Positions 1-8,098 of a stretch of 36,478 bases of DNA are shown here, one piece after another. Source of the stretch: Burkholderiales bacterium (GTDB lineage: Bacteria > Pseudomonadota > Gammaproteobacteria > Burkholderiales > Burkholderiaceae_E); contig SYIM01000282.1 in assembly GCA_005798775.1 (NCBI GenBank), positions 1 to 36,478 on the forward strand. The letters run 5' to 3'. The notes under the pieces were generated by a model. That model was given only the letters and a program-made list of their open reading frames with translations. It had not been told where the DNA came from and did no database searches. The translations under genes were made by a program, and so were the position numbers. Within the stretch, counting starts at the first letter, position 1; the number at the start of each line of letters is the position of its first letter.

Positions 1-498
1 ATGAGGGCTGAAATCCCATGACGGTGTTCGAATCCCGACAGGCCGGACCCCGGCGATGCGTTCAAGCGTGTCGGCACTGCGAAGCATGAGGTCGCGCTCG
101 GCCGCCTCGGGCAATACCGAATTGCGTTCGTGAATCCAGCCGTGGATGCCAATTTCGTGACCCGCTGCGGCGACCGTACGCTGCTCATCGGGGTAGAGCA
201 TGGCTGTCACCGCCGGCACATAGAAGCTCGCCGGCACCCCGTGTCGTGCCAGACACGCGAGGATGCGCGGCACACCTTGGCGCGCACCGTATTGGCCATG
301 TGAAAGTTTCCCGATCGACTCGCCGCCGTCACGCAGCTCATTGGTTTCATGGTCGGAGTCAAACGACAGCGCCACAGCGAACCGCGCCCCCTGCGGCCAG
401 GACGAGGGCTTCAGACTACGCCCCGCACGAACGCGATTGACCAGTGCCCGCCAGTGAGGTTCCGGCCACTGCCAAGGCTCGAGCGCAGGCGCGTTCAT
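1..498 (-). CDS. Polysaccharide deacetylase family protein (3' end cut by window)
   Basis: NodB-fold deacetylase/amidohydrolase of carbohydrate esterase family 4 type; 166 codons are visible and the frame is open to base 1, so the C-terminus lies outside. Metal-site motifs are intact: an aspartate pair at D47 and D49 in SFDSDHET, a zinc-binding HxxxH at H119-H123 (HGWIH), and an RxP segment around R157. There is no signal peptide, so a cytoplasmic enzyme acting on a small amide or N-acyl substrate is more likely than a cell-wall deacetylase (inference). The ATG (498-496) overlaps the stop of the upstream Bug receptor gene as ATGA, so the two are probably translationally coupled. The substrate is not predictable from sequence; PuuE-like cyclic amide hydrolases are one relative. 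Confidence 0.85.
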   Translation of the reverse strand, partial: MNAPALEPWQWPEPHWRALVNRVRAGRSLKPSSWPQGARFAVALSFDSDHETNELRDGGESIGKLSHGQYGARQGVPRILACLARHGVPASFYVPAVTAMLYPDEQRTVAAAGHEIGIHGWIHERNSVLPEAAERDLMLRSADTLERIAGVRPVGIRTPSWDFSPH

Positions 499-1496
499 TT
501 CTGCCCCCCGGCCTTGAGACGAGCAGCGATCTCATAGGCCCCTCTCGCCTCCGCCGCAACGAACCTCTCAAACGCTTCAGGCGGCATGCCAACGCCCTCC
601 AGTCCAAGCGTCTCGAACTGCTTGCGCACCTCGGTATCGGCGATGGCTTCGCGAACTGCGCCGAACAGGCGGGTGACAATCTCTGGGGGCGCACCGCCCG
701 GCAGCCATAGACCGAACCAGTTGACGGCATTGAACCCGGCAAGCCCCTGCTCCTGAAGCGTGGGCACCTCCGGCAAACCCTGCCAACGACGGGCGCCGGT
801 GATGCCAATGGCACGCAGCCGCCCCGCCTGCACATGCTGAAGCGCGATCTGCGTGCCCACAAAAAACATGTCGATGCGGCCGCCGATGAGATCGTTGATC
901 GCCTCCGGAATAGCCTTGTACGGCACAGACAGAATATCGGTCCCGGTCATAGCTTTCATCATCTCGGCGGGGATGTGGCTGGCGGTTCCCAGGCCAGCAT
1001 TTGCATAGGTGAGTTTTCCGGGCGACTTCCTGGCGAGCGCTACCAGTTCCGACAGATTTTTTGCTGAGACCGACGGATGAACCACCAGTGCTTGCCCGAA
1101 ATTCTGAGCCGCAAGCGTGACATGGGTGAAATCCTTGACCGGGTCATAGCCTACGCTGTCGTGAAACGGAGGAATCGCGGCATGCGAGGCGGTGGTAAAC
1201 AGCGCTGAATAGCCATCCGCAGGTAGCCTTGCGAGATAGGCGGTACCCACCATGCCGCCAGCCCCAGCGCGGTTCTCAACCACCAGCGGCTGCCCCAGCA
1301 CCGCACTCATGCGGGGCGTGAGCGCGCGCAGCACCAGATCGGGTGGCCCACCGGGAGGCGAAGGCACGATGACCCGAATGGGCCGATTCGGCCAGTCTTT
1401 CGATCCAGCAGGCGTTTGCGCCGCAAGCGGCAACACGGCCGAGGCCAGCACAACACACGCAGCCATTTGCAACATGATCCGGCGAGAGGAGGTCAT
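495..1496 (-). CDS. Bug-family tripartite tricarboxylate transporter substrate-binding protein
   Basis: Periplasmic solute receptor of the Bug/TctC family, 333 aa, the usual length. The N-terminus is a signal peptide (hydrophobic stretch about residues 9-25 ending in LAAQTPA). The mature start WPNRPIRVIVP and the following PGGPPD segment are the family hallmark that shapes the carboxylate-binding loop. These proteins bind mono- or dicarboxylates or other small organic acids for TctAB permeases; no tctA or tctB gene is present here. The stop overlaps the start of the deacetylase by 4 bp, and the upstream oxidoreductase ends only 35 bp before this gene, so all three are likely co-transcribed. 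An AGGGA sequence lies about 9 nt before the ATG. The ligand is unknown. Confidence 0.93.
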   Translation of the reverse strand: MTSSRRIMLQMAACVVLASAVLPLAAQTPAGSKDWPNRPIRVIVPSPPGGPPDLVLRALTPRMSAVLGQPLVVENRAGAGGMVGTAYLARLPADGYSALFTTASHAAIPPFHDSVGYDPVKDFTHVTLAAQNFGQALVVHPSVSAKNLSELVALARKSPGKLTYANAGLGTASHIPAEMMKAMTGTDILSVPYKAIPEAINDLIGGRIDMFFVGTQIALQHVQAGRLRAIGITGARRWQGLPEVPTLQEQGLAGFNAVNWFGLWLPGGAPPEIVTRLFGAVREAIADTEVRKQFETLGLEGVGMPPEAFERFVAAEARGAYEIAARLKAGGQK

Positions 1497-1531
1497 GACT
1501 CGATTCCCTTTGCGATGCAGAGGTGCAATCC

Positions 1532-2542
1532 TCAGCGAACCTGAACGGTCTGTGACGCGGCAATCGATGCCTTGATCGCTTCGAAAACAGCAACATTGTG
1601 AACCGCGTCGCCGCCGGGCACGACCATTGGGACGCGCTTGGCCGCAAGCTGGGCGAAGTGTTCAAGTTCGGCTCGCTCGGTACTACCCGGTTCAAAGCGG
1701 ATCACTTCGGGCTGACGCTTCTGGGTAACGTTGTCGAAATCAATCAGGCACACCTTTAGGTCCCAGGTGTGCAGATGTTCGACATCACCCACCTCCACCC
1801 AGCCACGGCTTCCAAATAGCTGCATACGCCACGTTTCAGCTGAGGCGATCACTGTTCCCAGATACCCGGTGGCACCGCTTTGAAAGCGAATCAGCATCGA
1901 GGTGGTGTCGTCCATGCCGAAATCCTGCGCCAGACGCAGACTCTGCGCGGTCACGGTTTCGATCGGGCCAGCCAGATGAATCATCGCATCAATGACGTGC
2001 ACCCCACGCCCTGTCATGCCGCCAGCGGGGCACTCATCGCGATCATGTCGCCAGTGACCGCGCGGAAATCGATAAGCACTCGGTCCGCAGAAGTTACCCT
2101 CGATATGCAGAATCCGACCAAGGGTACCGTCATCGATCATCGCCCGGATCCGCCGCAGCGCGGGCTGATAGCGCCAGTTGTAGCCCACACCCAAGGTCAC
2201 GCCCGCCTCAGCGCAAGCCTGTGCAGCGCGCTGCGCGCGCTCACGATCAAGGCCCATGGGCTTTTCGCTGAACACATGCTTGCCGGCCCGGGCTGCCGCA
2301 ATGATCTGATCGGTATGCTGCTGGTGAGGCGTAGCGAGCACCACGGCATCGATCTCGGGGTCTGCGAGCACCGCGTCATAGTTCGGGAGCAGACGAATCC
2401 GGTGTTCGGCCGCGAAGCGCTGTGCCTTATCCAGTGTTCGTGTGGTGCCCGCTGTAAACCGAATCAGCGAACTCTGGGCCTGCACATGACGCACCAGATT
2501 CTGTCCCCATACCCCCATGCCCACGATCGCAGCCCGGATCAT
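1532..2542 (-). CDS. Gfo/Idh/MocA family NAD(P)-dependent oxidoreductase
   Basis: Cytoplasmic dehydrogenase of about 336 aa. The N-terminal Rossmann fold begins IRAAIVGMGVWG (GxGxxG), followed by the EKP motif (FSEKPMGL) with the conserved lysine and a C-terminal beta-sheet domain containing GRGVHVIDAMIHL, the region that usually supplies the catalytic Asp/His pair. Family members oxidise sugars, inositols, or related polyols and reduce some ring compounds. GTG at 2545 and ATG at 2542 are adjacent in frame; ATG 2542 is chosen because GGGGAGG lies 7 nt before it. It is first in a three-gene minus unit with a Bug receptor and a deacetylase, and divergent from an alpha/beta hydrolase. The substrate is undetermined. 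Confidence 0.9.
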   Translation of the reverse strand: MIRAAIVGMGVWGQNLVRHVQAQSSLIRFTAGTTRTLDKAQRFAAEHRIRLLPNYDAVLADPEIDAVVLATPHQQHTDQIIAAARAGKHVFSEKPMGLDRERAQRAAQACAEAGVTLGVGYNWRYQPALRRIRAMIDDGTLGRILHIEGNFCGPSAYRFPRGHWRHDRDECPAGGMTGRGVHVIDAMIHLAGPIETVTAQSLRLAQDFGMDDTTSMLIRFQSGATGYLGTVIASAETWRMQLFGSRGWVEVGDVEHLHTWDLKVCLIDFDNVTQKRQPEVIRFEPGSTERAELEHFAQLAAKRVPMVVPGGDAVHNVAVFEAIKASIAASQTVQVR

Positions 2543-2612
2543 CACCCGCCCTCCCCGCCTGTCGGCAAAGCGCCGAGCTTAGCAATCCGCACGAGCCACT
2601 GTCCAACCGCGT

Positions 2613-2618
2613 GATAAT
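2613..2618 (+). promoter_or_regulatory. Possible -10 element for the alpha/beta hydrolase
   Basis: GATAAT matches the sigma-70 -10 consensus in 5 of 6 bases and lies 40 bp before the chosen start, in the 116 bp divergent space. No good -35 is seen 16-18 bp upstream, so this is a weak call. Confidence 0.3.
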
Positions 2619-2658
2619 GGCGTGCCGCCGATGCGGCGCGCTTCCGGAGAGGCCTTTC

Positions 2659-3432
2659 ATGCTGCTTCACGCTGTCATCGAGGGGCACGGCCCCCGGCTC
2701 GCCCTTCTTCACCCGGTCGGGCTTCACGGCGGCTTTCTCGCACCGCTCGCAAGCCGCCTTGTCGGGTGCTATCAAGTCATGCGGATCGACCTGCGCGGCC
2801 ATGGCGAGTCACCGCTCGAGCCCCTTGGCCACTCCATGGCCGACTTTGCAGACGATGTGCACGACACCTTGCAGGCGCACGGCTTCGCGCCCTGCGCCTT
2901 GGGGGGCTTTTCTTTCGGATCAATGACCGCGCAGGAACTCGCCATCCGGCATCCGTCCGATGTCTCGGCGCTCCTCGCAATTGCCGGCCCCTGCTCTTAC
3001 GATACGACAAGGCGGGCCACGATCGCAGCCCGCGGCATCGATTCCCTGGCGTACGGTATGTCTGCCGTGATCGATGCAACGATGGAGCGCTGGTTTACGC
3101 CCGCCTTCCGGCAAAGTCCCGAGGCGCTCGCGGCGCGCACGTATCTGCTTGAACGCGATCCACGCGGCTGGGCGCAGGGCTGGAAAGCTATTTCCGGGCT
3201 CGATACCGAACCGCGCCTCAATCAACTGCGGATTCCCGCACTTTGCGTGGCGGGCGAGTGCGATGTGTCCTCCACCCCCGCTGCGGTCCGCCGCATTGCC
3301 GATGCGATCCCAGGCGCGCGTTACGAAGTGCTGCCCGGTGCCCCGCACATGCTGTTCATCGAACAACTGGACGCCACGGCGGCTGTGATGATGCGTTTCC
3401 TCAATGCTCTCCACGATCATCGCGCCGCGTGA
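2659..3432 (+). CDS. Alpha/beta hydrolase
   Basis: Alpha/beta-fold hydrolase of 257 aa. The nucleophile elbow GFSFGS holds the serine, GECDVSS supplies the acid aspartate and APHMLF the histidine, so the catalytic triad is complete. The oxyanion segment LLHPVGLHG fits carboxylesterase, 3-oxoadipate enol-lactonase and NicD-like deformylase groups. The start at 2659 is preferred over an upstream in-frame ATG (2611) because GGAGAGG (2646-2652) sits 6 nt before it and the family N-terminus begins here. It is a single-gene unit divergent from the oxidoreductase at 2542 and convergent with the MBL hydrolase. A role in ring-cleavage or formyl-amide hydrolysis for the region is possible but not shown by sequence. 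Confidence 0.9.
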   Translation: MLLHAVIEGHGPRLALLHPVGLHGGFLAPLASRLVGCYQVMRIDLRGHGESPLEPLGHSMADFADDVHDTLQAHGFAPCALGGFSFGSMTAQELAIRHPSDVSALLAIAGPCSYDTTRRATIAARGIDSLAYGMSAVIDATMERWFTPAFRQSPEALAARTYLLERDPRGWAQGWKAISGLDTEPRLNQLRIPALCVAGECDVSSTPAAVRRIADAIPGARYEVLPGAPHMLFIEQLDATAAVMMRFLNALHDHRAA

Positions 3433-3445
3433 GCGAGCACGAACC

Positions 3446-3460
3446 GGCTCTCGTCGAGCC
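3446..3460. terminator. Short hairpin between convergent genes
   Basis: GGCTC and GAGCC pair around a 5-base loop in the 39 bp between the stops of the alpha/beta hydrolase and the MBL hydrolase. There is no T-run on either side, so termination is only a possibility. Confidence 0.25.
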
Positions 3461-3471
3461 TGCCCGCCGCG

Positions 3472-4374
3472 TCAGCAGCCGACGCAGCGAAACCGCATGC
3501 GAGCGCCCCCCGCGCTTTCGACCCAACCAGCCGTGGGGGATGGAAAATGCGCAGCCAGCAGTAGCGTGCCGCTATCGCAGGTATGTTCGAGGAGGCGCTC
3601 CCGGCAGTCGGCCGACTGCACTGCGTCTTCGCAAAAGCGCGAGGACCACTGGGGCACCGCAATCTGCACTGGCGTGTGGATGACGTCGCCCGTCAGGAGC
3701 GCGCGCTGACCGCTGCTTTGCACCGCAATCACGCTATTGCCTGGCGTATGGCCTGGGGCGGCATCGATTCGCACGCCCGCACAGACCTCGTGCCCGTCGC
3801 CCACCAGCTCGACCTGGCCCGCCTCCATCACCGGTAGTACGCTGTCGGCAAATGAACCATGGTTGGTCGGCGGACGGCCCGCTGCCAGCGCCGTGCGATG
3901 CGCCGCGTCCCAGAATTCATACTCCGTCCGCGCGAACAGATAGCGGGCGCGCGGAAAAGTGGGCACCCAGCGGCCATCCTTCAGCACGGTATTCCAACCC
4001 ACATGGTCGGCATGCAGATGAGTGCACATCACCACGTCGATGTCGTCAGGAGACAGACCCAGCGCAGTCAGCTGATCGAGATAGGTGCTTGAGCTTTGGC
4101 GGTGCCAGGTTTCGCGCTGTGGCCGCTCCTTGTCGTTGCCAACACAGCTGTCGATCAGGATGGTGAGCCTGCCGGTACGGATGACGAAGCTCTGAAAGCC
4201 CATCACCAGCGCATCGCCAGCAGTGAGAAACTGCGGCCGCAACCAGGCATCGGCCTGCGTCTGCGCCAGCACCTCAGGGTTGAACTGAGGCATGAGGACC
4301 TTGGCCGGCGCAAACATGCCTTCTGACTCCAGGACTCGGTCGATCCTGAATTCACCCAGGGGCTGCGTTAACAT
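3472..4374 (-). CDS. MBL-fold metallo-hydrolase
   Basis: Metallo-beta-lactamase-fold hydrolase of 300 aa. The dinuclear metal site is clear: HLHADH (HxHxDH) in CTHLHADHVGWN, a further histidine in APGHTPGN, an aspartate in LLTGDVIH and the C-terminal histidine in LLAAHFPSP. The layout resembles AHL-lactonase and methyl-parathion-hydrolase-like proteins, with lactone, ester or phosphotriester substrates. No signal peptide is evident. The start at 4374 is preferred to 4428 because an A/G-rich AGGAAAAGGAAG precedes it and the conserved region starts soon after. It is divergent from the deacetylase-like gene at 4456 with 81 bp between them. The substrate is unknown; quorum quenching and xenobiotic hydrolysis are only family-level possibilities. 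Confidence 0.9.
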   Translation of the reverse strand: MLTQPLGEFRIDRVLESEGMFAPAKVLMPQFNPEVLAQTQADAWLRPQFLTAGDALVMGFQSFVIRTGRLTILIDSCVGNDKERPQRETWHRQSSSTYLDQLTALGLSPDDIDVVMCTHLHADHVGWNTVLKDGRWVPTFPRARYLFARTEYEFWDAAHRTALAAGRPPTNHGSFADSVLPVMEAGQVELVGDGHEVCAGVRIDAAPGHTPGNSVIAVQSSGQRALLTGDVIHTPVQIAVPQWSSRFCEDAVQSADCRERLLEHTCDSGTLLLAAHFPSPTAGWVESAGGARMRFRCVGC

Positions 4375-4455
4375 CGTTCTTCCTTTTCCTGAATGTAGGA
4401 AAGTAAATTCCGCGGTGCTCAGCCGCACCTGACATGATTTTTACAGGACGTTCCG

Positions 4456-5367
4456 ATGCATTATCCCTGGTCCGCCGCACCAACGCGAAAACCGATTCAC
4501 TGGCCTGACGGTAAACGTCTCGCCGTGATCATCACCATGAATTGCGAGTACTGGGATCTGATCAAGCCGGGCTCCGAGCCCTATTACGCCGGCGGTCCTC
4601 CCATGCTGCCCGACCCACTGCCTGGCAACGTCGCTGACTTCCCGAATTTCACGTGGCGAGAGTATGGCCAGCGCGCGGGCGTCTGGCGCCTGTTTCGGCT
4701 GTTCGAGGAAGCGGGCGTACCGATGTCACTCACCATGAACGCCAAGACGGGTACCGAGCGCCCCGAGGTCATTCGCTTTGGTCTGGATCGGGGCTGGGAG
4801 GTGGTGGCGCACAACTATGAGCAGGGCGAACTCCTCACGCGCTACACCTTTGACCTGGCAGCTGAACGCGACCTGATTCGCCGAACGCTGGAAGTCTACA
4901 AGCAGGTGTGCGGACGGGCAGCGCGTGGCTGGCTCTCATCGTCGCTGCGCAGCACTCCGAATACGCCGGACATCCTGGCAGAAAACGGGTTGCTGTTTTT
5001 CTGCGACTACATGAACGACGATCAGCCTTATCTGATCAGCACACCGTCAGGGCCGATCGTCAATGTGCCCTACACCATCGAGGTCAATGACTTCACCTTC
5101 TTTCACCGCCGAGCCATGACCACCTGGGACGCGGCACGGATGTTGAAGGATCAGTTCGATGAACTGTATCGCGAAGGGGCCGAAAGCGCACGCCTCATGA
5201 ACATCGGTCTCCATCCGCATGTTTCTGGCCACGCGCACCGGATGCCCTGCTTTCGCGAGTTTCTGAGCCACGCGAAAAGCCGCTCCGATGTGTGGTGGAC
5301 CACCCGCGAGCAGGTGGCGCAGTGGTATCTGAAAAACTGCCGCGACCACATCGCAGGGCAAGGCTGA
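4456..5367 (+). CDS. Polysaccharide deacetylase-fold protein with altered metal motifs (PuuE/allantoinase-like)
   Basis: NodB-fold protein of 303 aa. Overall architecture and the C-terminal NIGLHPHVSGHAHR segment are those of the allantoinase-like branch. The classical zinc motifs are changed: the usual aspartate position reads MNCEYWD (N29, C30, E31) and the HxxxH motif reads HNYEQ (H119 to Q123). PuuE allantoinase is a known member that left the deacetylase group and hydrolyses a cyclic amide, so a ring or amide hydrolase is a reasonable inference; a true deacetylase is unlikely. AGGA lies about 7 nt before the ATG. It is a monocistronic unit facing the Liv operon. The two deacetylase-like proteins of this window clearly differ and are not a duplication. 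Confidence 0.85.
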   Translation: MHYPWSAAPTRKPIHWPDGKRLAVIITMNCEYWDLIKPGSEPYYAGGPPMLPDPLPGNVADFPNFTWREYGQRAGVWRLFRLFEEAGVPMSLTMNAKTGTERPEVIRFGLDRGWEVVAHNYEQGELLTRYTFDLAAERDLIRRTLEVYKQVCGRAARGWLSSSLRSTPNTPDILAENGLLFFCDYMNDDQPYLISTPSGPIVNVPYTIEVNDFTFFHRRAMTTWDAARMLKDQFDELYREGAESARLMNIGLHPHVSGHAHRMPCFREFLSHAKSRSDVWWTTREQVAQWYLKNCRDHIAGQG

Positions 5368-5437
5368 GCGCCCTGCCGGGCCAGGCTCCCTCGCGAGGCC
5401 TGAGGGAACGACCGCGCTGATCTGCACGGTCGCAACA

Positions 5438-5458
5438 CCCGGGGCGCATAGCCCCGGG
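5438..5458. terminator. GC hairpin between convergent genes
   Basis: CCCGGGGC pairs perfectly with GCCCCGGG around a GCATA loop (8 bp stem). It lies in the 100 bp between the stop of the deacetylase-like gene and the stop of the Liv binding protein, so it could end both transcripts. No U-tract follows on either strand. Confidence 0.5.
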
Positions 5459-5467
5459 GTAGTCCGG

Positions 5468-6640
5468 TTACTTGCAGGAATCGGGTGCGTGTGAATCGAG
5501 CAGCACCCGCTTGCCGCCCTTGATCTGGATGATGTAGGCGGGCAACTCGGAATCGCGGTCCTTGTCGAAGCAGACCTTACCAGTGACGCCGTCAAGTTCA
5601 ACCGTGCGGAGCGCCTCACGAATGGCGGAACGCTCTTCTTTCAGCTTGGCCGGATCGCCGCTCACCTTAGCGCGCCGCATGGCATCGGCGTAGGCATACA
5701 CGATGTCATAGGCTGACGCGTCGACGTGATGGGCGCCGCTCTTGTTGATACCGCGCTTACCAGCTTCGTCGAGAAATTTTTTCTCGAAGGCGTGGGTGCG
5801 GTCACTAAGATCCCACCAGTACCACGAGACAAAAATCGCACCTTCGCCGTCGGGACCGAGCACCTTGGCAATATCAGGGTCGGCGAAAATCTGCGATCCG
5901 ATCAGCACGCTGTTGTGTCCCTGCCGACGCACTTCCTTCATCACCTTGATCGCGCCCTCGGGCAGGCCGGCAAAGGCGACCACCGCAGGCGTATTACCCT
6001 TCAGTTTGGTGACGTGCGGCGAGAGGTCGGTGGCATTGGTGGCGAAGCCCTCGGCGGGAATCACCAGTTTCCAGCCCGATTTCTCGAGTAGCGAGGGCAT
6101 CCAGCCCGCTAGCGCCTTACCCACGAACTCGTCGCTGGGGTACATGACGGCAGCGGTTTTGCCCGACACCCCCCCCTTGGTCTCCAGCGTCTTCAGGAGT
6201 CGGCCAAACTGCTTGCCCTCATCCTCGGTAACACGGAAGGCCCAGTTGCGATCTTTGGTGAGACCCGGAGCGGAAGCGGCGTTCGGCACCTGCACGATCT
6301 CGAGCCGTTCACCCGCTGCGAAAGCAACCTGTGCTTCCTGGCTTGAGAAGGGGCCGATGATGCCCAGCGCACGCGCATCCTGGGTGAATTTCTGAGCGGC
6401 CACCTGGGCGTTTTTCGCCTCGCTGCCGGTATCGAATTTTTCGATACGGAGCTTCTTCCCATTCACCCCGCCCGCGGCGTTGATCTCGGCCACGGCGATG
6501 TCAACAGCGACTTCGGTTCCGATTCCAACGCCCGCATAGCGACCAGTTTTCGCATGCGTGAGGCCCAGAACCAGATCCTGAGCAGCGAGCGGTCCGGCCG
6601 CAGCCAGTACCCCGGCCAATACGATTGCATTGAGCTTCAT
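5468..6640 (-). CDS. Branched-chain amino acid-type ABC transporter substrate-binding protein
   Basis: Periplasmic binding protein of the LivJ/Peripla_BP_6 type, 390 aa. It begins with a signal peptide (MKLNAIVLAGVLAAAG then LAAQ). The mature N-terminus DLVLGLTHAKTGRYAGVGIG and the segment EINAAGGVNGKKL are family signatures. Liv-type receptors in Burkholderiales bind leucine-like amino acids but also many aromatic acids and amides, so the ligand is open. Its ATG shares one base with the stop of livF (TGATG), making it the last gene of the LLM-livHMGF unit. The receptor usually comes first or last in such operons. This is the only binding protein in the window accompanied by its permease and ATPases. 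Confidence 0.95.
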   Translation of the reverse strand: MKLNAIVLAGVLAAAGPLAAQDLVLGLTHAKTGRYAGVGIGTEVAVDIAVAEINAAGGVNGKKLRIEKFDTGSEAKNAQVAAQKFTQDARALGIIGPFSSQEAQVAFAAGERLEIVQVPNAASAPGLTKDRNWAFRVTEDEGKQFGRLLKTLETKGGVSGKTAAVMYPSDEFVGKALAGWMPSLLEKSGWKLVIPAEGFATNATDLSPHVTKLKGNTPAVVAFAGLPEGAIKVMKEVRRQGHNSVLIGSQIFADPDIAKVLGPDGEGAIFVSWYWWDLSDRTHAFEKKFLDEAGKRGINKSGAHHVDASAYDIVYAYADAMRRAKVSGDPAKLKEERSAIREALRTVELDGVTGKVCFDKDRDSELPAYIIQIKGGKRVLLDSHAPDSCK

Positions 6641-7356
6641 CAGTGTCTCCTTTCAGACGATCCTAGATAAGCGGCGGCGATCCGTGGATCGCCAAGTATG
6701 TCGGCAGCAGGCCCGGACATGGCCAGCCGCCCCAATTCAAGCACATAGGCGCGTTGCGCGCACCGAAGCGCCATCTGAGTATTCTGTTCGACCAGCAGCA
6801 TGCTGAGTCCGTCGCGATTCAATTCGCCGATCAGATCGAAGAGCGCACGCACCAGGATCGGGCTCAACCCGAGCGATGGCTCATCGAGCATCATAAGCTT
6901 CGGGCGCGACAGAAGCGCCCGACCAATGGCAAGCATCTGCTGCTCACCGCCCGACAGGACGGAAGCGAACATGTCGCGGCGGCGGGCGAGGTTTGGAAAA
7001 CGCTGATAGATGTGATCGATTTCCCTGGCGGGGTCGTCACGCCGCGAGTAGGCACCCATCAGGAGATTGTCGTGCACCGTGAGGCTGGTAAAGATCTGTC
7101 GCCCCTCGGGCACCAGCACCAGGCCGCGAGACACGCGGTTCGCTGCAGACGACCCGGCGACCGGCTCACCATTGAAGAGGATCGATCCACTCGCTGGGCG
7201 AACCAGCCCCTGAACTGCCCGCAGGAGCGAACTCTTGCCCGCACCGTTTGCACCCAGTACGGTCACGATCTCACCGGCCTCGACTTTGAGGTCAAGGCCG
7301 CGTACGGCCCGGGTGGTTCCGTAAGTGACATCGAGCGCACGAACCTCAAGCAGCAT
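6640..7356 (-). CDS. livF: High-affinity branched-chain amino acid-type ABC transporter ATPase LivF
   Basis: ABC ATPase of 238 aa, the normal LivF length. Walker A is GANGAGKS, the signature is LSGGEQQ, and Walker B is LMMLDEPS followed by the LGLSP segment typical of LivF; the switch histidine position reads VEQN, also as in LivF. It energises the LivHM permease on the cytoplasmic face. The start at 7356 is chosen because GGGAG lies about 7 nt upstream and the protein then begins MLLEVRALD; longer in-frame starts add a non-homologous N-terminus. It overlaps livG by 11 bp and the binding protein by 1 bp. Confidence 0.95.
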   Translation of the reverse strand: MLLEVRALDVTYGTTRAVRGLDLKVEAGEIVTVLGANGAGKSSLLRAVQGLVRPASGSILFNGEPVAGSSAANRVSRGLVLVPEGRQIFTSLTVHDNLLMGAYSRRDDPAREIDHIYQRFPNLARRRDMFASVLSGGEQQMLAIGRALLSRPKLMMLDEPSLGLSPILVRALFDLIGELNRDGLSMLLVEQNTQMALRCAQRAYVLELGRLAMSGPAADILGDPRIAAAYLGSSERRH

Positions 7357-8098
7357 CGGCGGCTCCCGCGCTACTGCCCAGATAGGCCTCGAGTACCGCC
7401 GGGTCACGGCGTACGCCCTCGTTGTCGCCGTCGTAAATTTTCTGTCCGAAGTTGAGCACCACCACGTGATTACAAAAGCTGTGCACAAAGGGCATGTCGT
7501 GCTCCACCACCAAAATGGTGACCCCGCGCGCAGACACCCGTTCCAGGAGAGTGCGGAGTTCGTCAGTCTCAGCGCCGTTCAGCCCGGCCGCTGGCTCATC
7601 GAGCAGAAGTAGCGAGGGATCGGCAAGAAGCGCGCGCACCACCTCGATACGCTTCTGAATGCCATATGGCAATTCGGACACCACCATGCCGTCATAGGCC
7701 TTCAGTCCCGCATCGGCAAGCGCTGTCCGGGCCTTTTCTGTGGCCCGCCGCCCCCATGCCGGGGCAAGCGGGTGACGCCGATGGTGTTCGCCCAGCATCA
7801 CGTTTTCAACCGCAGACAGATGCGGCATCAGCCGGATGTTCTGAAACGAGCGTGCCAGACCCAAGCCGATCCGCCGAGCCGCGGAAACCCCTGCCGAATC
7901 GATGCCACCGATCAGGATACGCCCGGAATCAGGGGTATAGACGCCGCTGATCAGATTGAAGACGGTGGTCTTACCTGCGCCATTCGGACCGATGAGCGCG
8001 GTACGACTGCCGCCTGGCACGGAAAAGCTCAGGCCCTCAATCACCTGAAGGCCGCCAAAGGCCTTACTGACCGACTCCAGTCTGAGCGCGTCAGTCAC
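7346..8098 (-). CDS. livG: High-affinity branched-chain amino acid-type ABC transporter ATPase LivG
   Basis: ABC ATPase of 250 aa. Walker A is GPNGAGKT, then the FNLISGVY segment and the long LivG-type insert with SFQNIRLMPHLS. The signature position reads LPYGIQKR rather than LSGGQ, which is the usual LivG variant, and Walker B is LLLLDEPAAGLN. The start is GTG at 8098, eight bases before the end of livM (GTGACTGA overlap), with GGAGGGG 6 nt upstream. It forms the ATPase heterodimer with LivF. Confidence 0.95.
   Translation of the reverse strand: MTDALRLESVSKAFGGLQVIEGLSFSVPGGSRTALIGPNGAGKTTVFNLISGVYTPDSGRILIGGIDSAGVSAARRIGLGLARSFQNIRLMPHLSAVENVMLGEHHRRHPLAPAWGRRATEKARTALADAGLKAYDGMVVSELPYGIQKRIEVVRALLADPSLLLLDEPAAGLNGAETDELRTLLERVSARGVTILVVEHDMPFVHSFCNHVVVLNFGQKIYDGDNEGVRRDPAVLEAYLGSSAGAADAA

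Noticed and set aside
1880-2614. 244-codon open frame on the plus strand
   Set aside because: Antisense to the Gfo/Idh/MocA gene; no motif, biased composition.
6754-7455. 233-codon open frame on the plus strand
   Set aside because: Antisense to livF and the end of livG, both of which have complete ABC motifs.
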